The translations under genes were made by a program, and so were the position numbers. A stretch of DNA of 64,000 nt, taken from Dimorphilus gyrociliatus (Eukaryota > Annelida > Polychaeta > Dinophilidae). The stretch lies in the NCBI GenBank assembly GCA_904063045.1, contig CAJFCJ010000007.1, positions 4,471,404-4,535,403 of the forward strand, in the 5' to 3' direction. The notes beneath the pieces are model-generated. The model did no database searches. It was given only the letters and a program-made list of their open reading frames with translations, and was not told the DNA's origin. Every line of letters begins with the position of its first letter. The first letter of the stretch is position 1. Below, piece by piece: positions 48,737-59,358 of this stretch.

Positions 48737-50696
48737 ATGGAGAACCTTAAAAAGATTGATCCATTTGCTCCTGATTTAAAAGATTTCGCACCCAAACCTG
48801 TTTTACCTGTACCCTCCAGTTTTAAACCTAATATTAATTCACCCTATTTTATTGAGAGTTCATTAACTTCCAGAGAAGCCTGTTTACGTGTTTTGGCAAG
48901 TGAAAATGGTGGATCCGTGTTAGATATTAACTCGGAACTTACAGACGCCAGTTTGGAATTTGAGATGGAATCTGCTTCGAATACTAATTTTAATGTTGAG
49001 CATTCGACAAATTTGAGGTTTTTTTCTTTATATTATCATTACTCTGTTCTATTTGTTTATTGTGTAAATAAATTGGAATTTTACTCGTCTTTTAGCCTAA
49101 AGGATAGGGATTTAAATGATTGCTCAATGTCGACTTTAAATTTGAAAGAGATAGCAGATAATTCCTTAAATTACATTAAAACTGTATGTCTTGTATATTC
49201 AATTGTATATTTATGCTATTTACGACGAATATACTATTTATAACATCTAGAGGTATCGAATAAACAACTTTTATACAGACCAAGACGATAACAATATCGA
49301 TTTTAAAGATTCGATTTATTCGATTTTTACAAATTTAACGTTCAAAATATATGGTAATAATTTTTTTACACGTTCATAAACATGAATAATATTAATAATT
49401 TAACATATTTAAATATTAGACGGTGAAGTATTGTTATATCCTTGGAAGAAAACGAGGAAGTCATCACCTATCTTCAAGAATAATTGTGAAGCTAACCGTA
49501 AGTTCAAAATTTGATTTTTCAAAGAGAAACGATCTTTTTTATATTTGAATAAAGAAGATTACTGAGAGTCCATTGTATTATCTTCAGCTTCTAACTTACC
49601 TTTTTCATCTTCCCTCCAAAAAACACCTTTTTCAAGTGTATTAAGAAGACATTCCCATGGAAGTGGTTGTCGAAACAAATATAGTCAAGAGAATTTGAAT
49701 ACAAATGACTGGCGTCCACCAACTTTTCAATTGATTTATAATTCGTACGTATTACCGAAAGATTTAAATATACAATTAACAATGCAAAAGCGGAGATGCG
49801 TCGGATGCGGATCAGACGTAAGTATTAATATAATGAATTAATATAAACTCAATTCTATTCATTTGCTGATCTCTATTATTAAGATATCCAAAGCAACTTT
49901 TACCGGTTTAAGATTTTGCTACTATTTCGGAAAATATTTTTGTTTATGTTGCCACGACAACTCAAAATGCTTCATTCCAGCTAAAATATTAAGAAAATGG
50001 GATTTACAAGCATATCCAGTTTCAAATATTGCTAAAAATTTAATACTACATGAATGTAATAATATTGAACAGTGGTCTTTAAACCTTCATGACTGGAATC
50101 CAGTATTATTCGATAAAGTACGTGTTTTAAACGAAATTCGAGGGTTACGATATTACTTTTTGATCATTTATTCATATATTACGGAAAATTGTTTAAAGAA
50201 TCCAAGGTAAAACAACACCTCATAATAGTATAGATTATGTTATCCTATATTTTTTCCTTTTGGTATATTTATCTTATAAGCAATAATTCTATTTTATTCT
50301 TTAGTTTGGCAAGAGAAATTGAAAAATTACCTCTGCATTGGTTGAATTCTCGTGATGATTATACAGTATTTGATTTAGTTCAAATTGGAAAAGGAAATTT
50401 TCTGTTTACTCTATCGAGAATTGTTAAAATTTGTAAATCCCACATTGGAAAATGTAAATTATGCAAAGCTAAGGGAGCCTACTGTGAATTATGTAAGAGT
50501 AACGATATCTTATTCCCTTTTGATGCGTATAAAGTTTGCCGTTGTATAAGTAAGTACCGAAGAAAAAGACTTTGAATAATAATTAATTATATTTCTTTCT
50601 TTAACATTAACAGATTGTAAATCAATTTTTCATCAAAATTGTTTAAAAAATGATTCTACGTGTCCAATTTGTCTGGAGAATGAAGAAAATGTTTGA
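48737..50696 (+). CDS. Rubicon-homology (RH) domain zinc protein
   Basis: Eight exons give 476 residues: 48737-49017, 49096-49183, 49251-49353, 49420-49497, 49588-49817, 49884-50206, 50305-50549, 50614-50696. The N-terminal half is Ser/Asn/Pro-rich without recognised domains. Residues about 250-476 form an RH domain: CVGCGSD, FCYYFGKYFCLCCH, IPAKILRKWDLQAYPVS, then HIGKCKLCKAKGAYCELCKS, ILFPFDAYKVCRC, and CKSIFHQNC with a last CPIC pair. This zinc-cluster module defines Rubicon, Pacer, PLEKHM1 and DEF8, which bind Rab7 on late endosomes and control autophagosome and endolysosome maturation. No RUN, PH or C1 domain is seen, so the architecture is closest to Pacer or a short Rubicon-like protein. 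The assignment to RH is strong; orthology is not resolved. Confidence 0.87.
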
Positions 50697-51127
50697 TATC
50701 TATAAATAGTATTTATATTTATTTGAATATAAGCAGAAGAAAATAAAAGAGAACGAATTCCTTTTTGTATTATTTATGAAACATTAAACTTCTTGTATAT
50801 TTCCTAAAGTATTAAATAGTCATAAATTGTTTTCAATCTATCCAACAAAATTTCTCCTTTTACGTTCAAGAGTTCAATACTTTTTTTTCTTTCCCAATTT
50901 TGTTCTTCGACTAAATACTAAAACCAAACAGGTGAGGAATAGGCTAAAATTGGTCTATTTTTATAACGTATTCACATAAGTTAACGCCATTTAGATATTA
51001 TAATTTGAATGCCCGAATTTGTTATAATGAAAAAGTATAAAAGGCACAAGTCATATACATACAGAGAGAGAGAGAGTTTAAGTGGCAGATGAACTAAAAA
51101 TAGATGATTAATGTTAAAAAGATCTAT
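50697..51127. other. Convergent intergenic segment
   Basis: Lies between the 3' ends of the RH-domain gene (plus) and the LicD-like gene (minus). No gene seen. Confidence 0.5.
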
Positions 51128-52021
51128 TTATCTTAATTTCTTATCCAAGCATATTTGAGAAAGAATATGTTCGTCAAATACCAATTGTTCTATTAATGAG
51201 CATTTAGGATGTTTTAGACGTTTGACCATTGGTAAACATTTCTTCAGTATTGAACATTTAGCAACAACTACCCGATTTTTTGGTGTTTCTTTTTTATGAT
51301 TCCAATGGATACTTTCGCATATTTCTAAATCTTTAGGATGCTTTATTACTCCAGTTGTAAATTTTCTAGTTACTGGTAAGTCTATAGTTAAAAATGGTCT
51401 TCTCTTTCCGAAATAGAACTGTTTTTTAGTAAAACAGGTCAACATTGTTAAATCATCTATACATAGTTTTCCAAATTTGTCACTAAGAAAGAATATATCT
51501 AAAAATGGCCATGTATAGTTAAAAGATTTAATTGTTTTCATATTTCTATTGTAAAATTTCCATCTATGATTTCCAGTTGATAGAAGATAATCAGAATTTA
51601 AATTTTCAATTATATTATGAAATCTTTCTTGATCTTCTCTAAGCATAACAATATTTATATCATCGTTGTAAGGTATTATTCCATGGTGTCTCCATATACC
51701 TAATTTAGATCCAAATACTAACAGATAGTGAAGCTGATGTTGTTTGCTAATATAATCGAATTCTTTCAAAAGTTGTAAAGTAGCATTTAATTCTTCTATT
51801 GTCATAGCCGGTTTAAATTCAGGAAACTCTTCGTACAATTCAGAGCAGACTGGAAATATTTGGGTTATATTCGATGACCAATAGATGAGATTGTCATTTC
51901 TAAACTCACGAATAGGCCCAAACTTCCTTATTATTGTCTTATTAGTAGAAAAATTGAATAGAAGAACGACCACGCAAAAACCACATATAATAATGGCGAC
52001 ATTTTTCACGTATCCGTTCAT
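51128..52021 (-). CDS. LicD/fukutin-type transferase, type II membrane protein
   Basis: A single exon starting at ATG 52021 encodes 297 residues. The frame is open upstream, but I chose this ATG because it precedes a membrane anchor (about residues 7-26) by a short basic segment, as in Golgi type II enzymes. The LicD core follows: LLVFGSKLGIWRHHGIIPYNDDINIVM, with the Asp pair expected to bind metal, then WPFLDIFF. LicD-family proteins transfer phosphate-linked groups such as phosphocholine or ribitol phosphate to glycans. The first position of the usual Asp triplet is Asn here (NDD), which may weaken activity. Acceptor and donor are unknown. Confidence 0.82.
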   Translation of the reverse strand: MNGYVKNVAIIICGFCVVVLLFNFSTNKTIIRKFGPIREFRNDNLIYWSSNITQIFPVCSELYEEFPEFKPAMTIEELNATLQLLKEFDYISKQHQLHYLLVFGSKLGIWRHHGIIPYNDDINIVMLREDQERFHNIIENLNSDYLLSTGNHRWKFYNRNMKTIKSFNYTWPFLDIFFLSDKFGKLCIDDLTMLTCFTKKQFYFGKRRPFLTIDLPVTRKFTTGVIKHPKDLEICESIHWNHKKETPKNRVVVAKCSILKKCLPMVKRLKHPKCSLIEQLVFDEHILSQICLDKKLR

Positions 52022-53469
52022 ATTTATAAAGATGAAGAAGAAACAAAACTGAAAAAAGAACTTGCCCTCTCTCTCTCTCTCTTTTACTGTCTCTTCAATA
52101 GATTTTAACTTGTTCACAGAATTAACAGAACTTCCACAATACCAAGTGTAATGAGTCACTAACTATAACATTTATATATATATTTTCTTTTTAGGTTAAT
52201 GTTAGCTCTTTCCTCCCACGTTCCTTTAGCGTATACTTTTTCTAAAGCAGAAAAGGCGAAATTTCTAATAGATTATATACTAATTTCAAATTCAAACATT
52301 AGTCTTTTGACTTTCCTTAAATCATCTTTTCATTCTTTAATTTAGATTCTAATGTTTCTTATCTCACTATTTTTGTTCAAAGTTGTCACTAAAGAGGAAG
52401 ATAGAAAAGCGTTTTTAAAATATTTAAATAATTAATTTAATATTCAACTAGCTAGTTAGTCTGTTGGTTACGTAACAGAGATAAGAATGAAATATTATAC
52501 AAATTATTCTATTAGGCTAAACTAAAGGTATAACTTACCCTTGTTTACTATACGAATCTTCAACGATTTAAGGAAATCTTCGAAAAGAAAGTTGAACTTA
52601 TCTTTTGACAATGGCTCCCTCTAGTTTATTATAAATAAGTTGAGATGAACATATACTTTCTTAGAAATTTTATTAGAGGAATGACGTGTTCGAATAATTA
52701 AATACTATATAAATTTATAAATCTATATATAGTTGATATAACATCTACACAGTTAAGGACTTGTAAAATGTACTTATTCCAGAAGTGATAGAGTAATTGA
52801 TTATTTGGAAGGTGTCATAAATCTTTGGGAGAGAAATATTAGATATTTCTTTTGTAAAAAATGAACAACTGAGAAAGAGAAAGTGGAAAAGCTCAGGAAA
52901 GAGACATAATCAATCATAGGAGTAAAGTTGGCATAAAACTTCCTATTCATTTTTCCATTGAGAAATTAAGCACAGCAATGATTCAATACAAAAGAGTTAA
53001 AAGGAGAGAATAAAATAATATTCAATTGAATTAAAAATGGACTTAAAGACATGTATTTCTTTAAATTCAAGGGGAAGGCTAAAATGAGATATTTTCATAT
53101 TGAAAATTTGAATTTCTATAAATCATTTACAACAATATTAAGGGCTATAATTATTTAATCATACTAATCTTTTTCCTTTATATTACATATAAATACTTTA
53201 GATCTATAATAATTAATATGAAAAGACCTTCATATACTATTTGCTTTAGTTTCTTTCAGAAGTTTAACAATCGTAAATTTAGGTTATTTGTTCCTCATCA
53301 TATTGAAAAACCGTATTGAAAAACATGCAGTAGGCATTGGTACATTTTCAAGTCAGTTTTTATTTATAACTATAAGAGATAAAATTAACCTATAGTGTGA
53401 TTGTTCAAAGTATTATATTAAAAAAAGTAGTATTCTCATTTTATCTCTAAAATTATAAGTAAAGTTTCA
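52022..53469. other. Intergenic segment
   Basis: No coding exon is supported on either strand. It lies between divergent genes: LicD-like on the minus strand and NRF-6-like 1 on the plus strand. Confidence 0.5.
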
Positions 53470-55898
53470 ATGTTTTTGGCTAAACTGTTTATGATCAATG
53501 GGTTTATCGGTTGTGTTCTTAGCAATGAGTTTTTCACTCTAAAATTAATTGAAAATTTATTAAAATTAAGTGAAAATTGTTCAAGATTTGATAGTCCTAC
53601 AGTCAAAAAAATAAAAGAATGTCATTTCGAACGTCAATTGATAAGTAAAAATGTCGGAAAATTAAAACCTTGGGCTTTACAGCGTAAGTATTTTTTCTAT
53701 AAATTGTGTATAAATAATAATCTATTTATTAATACAGTTGAATGTTCTCATGGTAGACAGAGCTCGAGTAATACTTTGCGTAGTAATTATTGGTTTGGGG
53801 ATTATAGAGATTGTAAAAGCGTTAATATTCAATTAAGAAATTATAAAAGTTCATCAAACTACACAATTCGAGGATTATATTCTCTTATTAGAGTGAAGGT
53901 CAAAGAAAATCAGAAAAGATATATAACAGCCTTTTGTGCAACGCCCAAGTGCTACGATAGTCTACAGATAATAAGTAAGCAGTTATTATCATTTTTAATA
54001 TTTTAATGTTTTTAACAAAATGTTAGATTCGAATCAACAATGTTTTTCATCGCTTTACGAAGACATTTCATATTCAGCTGAAGAGGATTTAAGATTATTA
54101 CAAGTTGATTATTCCTTTTTATTTCTAAGGTTAGTTAGTTGAATAGTATATTTGAAAAGAAGAAAATTGATATGAACCCTTAATCCCTTCCTACTAGCTC
54201 ATTTACAATATTCCTATTTATAATCATTTCCATATCAACAATAATCTCTAAATACAAATCTTCTATTGACAATTGTAAGTTTTTTCATTTCTCATTCATC
54301 TCTTTTGAAGTATTCAATAATAATAATTTTTAATTATTTCAGTTAAATTATTACGCCTTTCAAAATACTTTTCATTCATTGAAAATGCTTCAAAACTGTT
54401 CAATTCACGAAATTCTGATAAATATATAATAATTATTAATAATCTAAGATTAATAATTATCTTATTTATGACTTTTAAGAAAATTAACAAGTTTTCAGCT
54501 GGTATATTATACAGTATTATTATTACTCAATTACTTTAATAACTCAATTTTCATCTATTTTTAGCTGTTGAAAATGACTTTACGAACAGGGAAAAACTAA
54601 TATCAACATTAGCATTTGATACATTTTTTGTTCTAAGTGGTTTGGTAGCGACCTATAAATTTTTGAATAAATTAGATTTAATTACCAGTTTACCACAAAA
54701 ACATCTAAATTCGATATTTATTTATCAACTTCTTATTGGATTCTTTCAATTTTTACCTGAATTTTTATTATTATATAGTAATATTTTACCAAGAACTATT
54801 TTTGGTTGCGATGTATTAAATATACAGGGGAAAAATAACGATACAGTAGACATATTTAATAGTACGAATTGCCAAAAGTACTGGTGGACAAATATCTTTT
54901 TTATAACCGATTATTTCTCTTTGAAGAGTCAGGTAAATATAATTATCTCATGAATATTTATTAGCTAAATATAAGCATATTTATTTTTTTATTACAATAG
55001 TGTATTGTTGAATTTTGGTATTCAACAATCAATATAAATATTTTGATTATATTGATATCGAAGTTTTTACTAGTCATGTAAGTAATACATCAATAAAGAA
55101 CTCTTTACAAATTATATTGTATTAAATGTACTTTTTCAGTTTATCTTTAATATCAAATTCAATAATTATACAACTTCCTTTTACTCTTTTTACCATCTAT
55201 GCTATTTTTTGCGATAAATTAAAGTAACATTATACTATACAAGTATTTAACCTAACTAATTGAACTTCTTTAACATTAAATTAAAGATTTATGAACGATT
55301 CACAAGGAGTTATTGTTTCTGATTATTGGCAATTTGCTTACAATAAATCATCCACAAGGATATATCCGTTTATCATTGGAGTTTTCTATGCTGTACTCAC
55401 TCATCGTACGAAGAGCTTTAAATCTTCAATTTTTTTAAATATTTGGCGGGCCACGGTTATTATTTTGGTTATTTTGAATGTTCTGTACTCTTCGTTTCAA
55501 AGCTTTGGAGATGCTGAATTATATAAAAGATTTATATGGACGTTAAGTATCACTTTGATAGTAAACGTTTGCAATTACAACGATAACGTTGAAAAACTTT
55601 TTCCAAAAACAAAAATTCTATGGTTTATATGGATACTAACCATATTTTGTGTACTAAATTGGCCAATGGTATTTCTAAGTTTGGTCTTAAAAAGATATAA
55701 TCAGAATTACGTCGCTACTGAAATAGTAATATATTTTTTTTTATATATATAAACAATAATGTTTTTTTTCTCCCCTTTTAGTTTCTGCATTATTTAAAAT
55801 GCATAGCTTGGACAATTTCATTGTCTACCTTCTTTATATTCGGACTTCAAGAACCGTTATCGAATCTTGAATTATTCCTTTTGTCAACTAAAAATTGA
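53470..55898 (+). CDS. NRF-6-like acyltransferase-3 family membrane protein 1, divergent
   Basis: Ten exons give 624 residues: 53470-53683, 53738-53974, 54027-54129, 54198-54274, 54343-54501, 54565-54932, 55001-55077, 55140-55223, 55287-55725, 55782-55898. A weak signal peptide leads to an NRF extracellular domain (WALQ... ECSHGR... YWFGDYRDCKSV... FCATPKCYDSL). A first membrane helix follows, then the multi-helix acyltransferase-3 region (FDTFFVLSGLVATY, STRIYPFIIGVFY, EPLSNLE at the end). NRF-6/NDG-4 proteins of nematodes act in lipid or drug uptake across epithelia. The helix that normally carries the catalytic His reads INNLRLIIILFMTF without His, and the Trp-Tyr helix (EFWYSTINI) lacks the usual acidic residue. 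Catalysis is unlikely. Intron phases match the paralog at 59359-62087 exactly. Confidence 0.78.
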
Positions 55899-56132
55899 AT
55901 TTATAATTTTTTATTTAAATGTAAAAAGACGAATATTCAATAAAAAGATATTCAATTGAAATAGTATAAAATAATTGATGATTGAAACATTAGAATCATG
56001 TGATGGAGTAAATAATTCCAATTAGCTATTTCTAGTAGCTTGATGTTTATGTATATATAAATTTATACTAATATATATATATACTATATATGTTTTCGAT
56101 TGAGTTACGATTGTAACTAAGTATGATTAGTT

Positions 56133-56215
56133 GTTTTAAGTGAAAAAACTTTATGTTAATATTGGAAACATTGGCGATGTCCCAATGACTGGGCGTTGTA
56201 GTCAACGACTATACT
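56133..56215. repeat. Diverged direct repeat next to gag relic (left)
   Basis: Similar to 57745-57830 in the same orientation (aacattggcgatgtcccaatgactgggcgtt against aacattagcgacgtgccaatgattaggcgtt). It may be LTR-derived. Confidence 0.5.
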
Positions 56216-56349
56216 GGCCAAGGGGGAAGGAATGAAACGAAATTGGTTCAAGAGATAGGGGATTATATTTTTAGCATCTCTTTCGACCTTGGTATGTCCG
56301 GTGTAAATATCGTATGTTGGCTCTGATCTATTTCCTCAGCTTTATCGAA

Positions 56350-57725
56350 GTGATTGGAGTCATTTGTACTGATGGGAAAAGTTGATTTGGAGGCCAAAAT
56401 TTGATCATGTAGACTAGTGTGATGAGGTTGATTACATTTTTTACAATGAAACTTAGATGAACAATCTTCGCTTGTGTGATCACTTCGTAGACAGTTAGAA
56501 CAATGGTTAAGGAGTTGAACTAGTCTCCTTCTTCATTCAAAGTTGGCATTTATATAAAATGGACAATAGGTCAAACAGAAGCTTATTTGTTGAGTCCTCG
56601 TTTGTGGGTCTGCTGGTTTTATATTGGGAAGGGTACTTGCCACCAAACTCTGTATATTGACGTTTGTATATTGGCTTTCTTGTTGTGTCGTCGGAAACCT
56701 TTTTTTTATCCTAGATGCTACAACTGCTGTATTTACTGTATGAGAAATATAAAGCCCATTTGGGATAGCTCTAATAGTTTTTTCTATGATTTTTCCTAGT
56801 TTTGTTGTAAGTTAACTAAAATCATCAAGATATTTGAAAAGGAGATGTTTAACTTTAAATATATGGTGGTAATCTGTTCACATATCGATTAAGTCTTTCA
56901 TATTGTGTATGATCTCCGTTTTTAGGTGAGTTTCGAAGTACAAGGAGTGCCTTGAATTCAATCCAGTCTGAAATGTTATCGGATTGGAAGGGTATACTTC
57001 TATTGAAGATTATTTCTAAGTCAGTTCTTCTAGATAATGAAGCATCACAATAAGCAAAATTCAAATTCTTGACTAAAGATAAGAAACTCTCTTTGTCATC
57101 ATCATCATGAAACTCGTTACTGCATACTTTGTCAGTCATCCAGCGATTTGCAATCAAACATTTCTCCGAATCTTCAATGTTAGCTTCCATCAGTGGAATA
57201 AGTACTGTTTTGTAGAAATGTTGATAGTTAGTACCGTTAGACCTTTTGGATGCGGTAATCTTTCTATTTGGGCAGTAGAATCGTACGTTGAAGGACCAGG
57301 ATCGGTTTGTTGATTAACGAAGGGACCATTGGTAGATGGTATTCTGTCGTCTTCTTCGTGAGGACTTTGGATGTTCGAATTTCGCAATTTTGTTCTTTAA
57401 CCGTTACGACGTGTTCCGTCTCTTGCGCTTGAATAGGGACAGATGACTTACATGATTCATTGGTAAAATTTGTTTGGTTAGAACCTATCATTTGAATGAT
57501 ACGTTCCATCGGGGCGGTTATCTCTGCTTTCATTATATTGATCACTAATTTGTTCTGGACGGTCATCTCCGTTAACCTCTCCTCGCACTTGTTTCTTTGC
57601 TCCTCCAGTCTATCAAATGTGGTTGATGATTCGGTCGTCATGTCCCTTTGAGGTACTGCTTCTGAGTCCAATAGACTTGGATCATTGGCGCCGGTGGCCA
57701 TTTGAATTCTATTCTTATTCGGCAT
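56350..57725 (-). mobile_element. BEL/Pao-type LTR retrotransposon gag relic
   Basis: Minus-strand frames at 57725..57264 (predicted coiled coil), 57190..56855 (gag-like ISDWIEFKALL) and around 56505..56415 (two knuckles, CSNCLRSDH... and CKKCNQPHH) are in order but in different frames. The CxxC...HH arrangement is characteristic of BEL/Pao gag. No protease, reverse transcriptase or integrase is seen, so this is a truncated, frameshifted copy. Confidence 0.68.
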
Positions 57726-57744
57726 AGAAACATTAGAAACGTAA

Positions 57745-57830
57745 AGTTAAATGTAAAAACAACTAAATGTTAAAATACTGCAAACATTAGCGACGTGCCA
57801 ATGATTAGGCGTTATGATAAACGACTACAT
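57745..57830. repeat. Diverged direct repeat next to gag relic (right)
   Basis: Counterpart of 56133-56215, lying just upstream of the gag relic in its own orientation, where an LTR end would be expected. Confidence 0.5.
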
Positions 57831-57898
57831 ATATTTACAGTATACACATATACACACATATACTGAATATACTGTATGAATTTGTAGGTATAAGATAT

Positions 57899-58568
57899 TG
57901 ATTGGTTGATAGTTTATGTGAATAAGTAAACAATTGGCACTTTGACACTGATACAATGATTACCAAGTTTCTCTTACAGCTTAGTGTCAGAAAAGATTAC
58001 TATACTCAACATTAATATATAGCCTTTGACAAATGATAGGTGGATTTTTGCTTATTTAGTTAAATTATCCAATTCATTTCAATGAAAAATCATATCTTTT
58101 ATATAGTGCAGAGAAGCTACTTATCAACTAACTTTAATGAGAAATGGTAATATCCTCAAATGAATTTTTCCCTTGTAATTATGATCATTATGATAATTTA
58201 TTCAAAATTGCCTTCTAAGACAAACATTTGTCTATTTGCGCACTAAAATTATTCACACTTATTTAAAAACCTACTGTCTCTTCTACATAGGCTCATAGAT
58301 GATCTATATATACTCAATGGAGAAACATTCAATATCTACACTATCACAATTAAGTTGGAAAAGACACCTCACATCCCAATATGGTTTAATATAATTGTAA
58401 ATTGAAGAAGGAGATTGAAAAAGTGTAAAAGGGAGAGAGGGAATGTGCGCAAGTGTGAAGTGCTGATTGGTTTGATTGTTTATATAAATAAGTCAACAAT
58501 CAACATTGTGACATTGATACAGTGATTACCAAGTTTCAATTACACACTTTTCTCAGAGAAGATTACTT
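57899..58568. repeat. Pair of diverged ~105-bp direct repeats
   Basis: 57899-58002 and 58463-58568 share tgattggtt, gtttat, aataagt, gacattgatacagtgattaccaagttt and agaaaagattact/agagaagattact. They may belong to the LTR region of the adjacent retroelement. Confidence 0.65.
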
Positions 58569-59358
58569 CAATCTGAAGTCTGTTGGGTTTTTACGTTGGC
58601 CCAACGCCTTTGATATACGATAATTTCACTTTTGATTATTTTAACACCAGTCTAGCTTGCTATGATGAAGGGATAATATTCTTAACACGATGATTGATAC
58701 CCGAAGAAAAAAAATGAACATAGAAAAGAGACTTTTTGTAGTATTTTTCGTTTCTACGCTTTTATAAAATGTATCACGTATTTCACTTAAATCAGTATAT
58801 GGAAAGCTACTATTTAATATGCATATTAATCATTTTTAAGGTCGTGGAGTTAAACAGTAAATTGTTCTCTGGAGTTTTGTAATTGCTTTTGGAATACAAT
58901 TATTTTCTTTACTGCATCGATAAACGATGAACAAATCTTTATAAGTTAGAAATAATGATTTGGGAACAAGCAGACGATGTTTAAAATGGGTTAAAACCTA
59001 TTATTTGCAGTATTTGGAATACTTTAGTCGCTATTCAATTAATTAAAAATAATTAATGAAAAAAGTAGGCCTACTAAGTTTAAATATAAATGTGCTTTCT
59101 TATCTATTATTTACATTTTAGCCCACACAAAAAAGAACCCATTAAGCTATCTTACATGTACAGTATATCAATTCTCACTTAAAAAGATAAATTTTAAGCC
59201 TATAGGAATAAAACAAATACTGTATTGAATACGAATTTTTACAATATAAATCTTGTACACACCCTTTCTTCTCTTCGTTTTATCTTACATACCTTTGAAA
59301 ATTAATTTACATATACGTCACTAACTTTTAAAGAGATATAACATTTGTCTAGAGAAGG

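Larger units (their letters stand above)
55899..59358. other. Intergenic region with retroelement relic and direct repeats
   Basis: This region separates the two NRF-6-like paralogs. It contains a broken BEL/Pao gag relic (56350-57725, minus) and two sets of diverged direct repeats. No host gene is seen. Confidence 0.6.
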
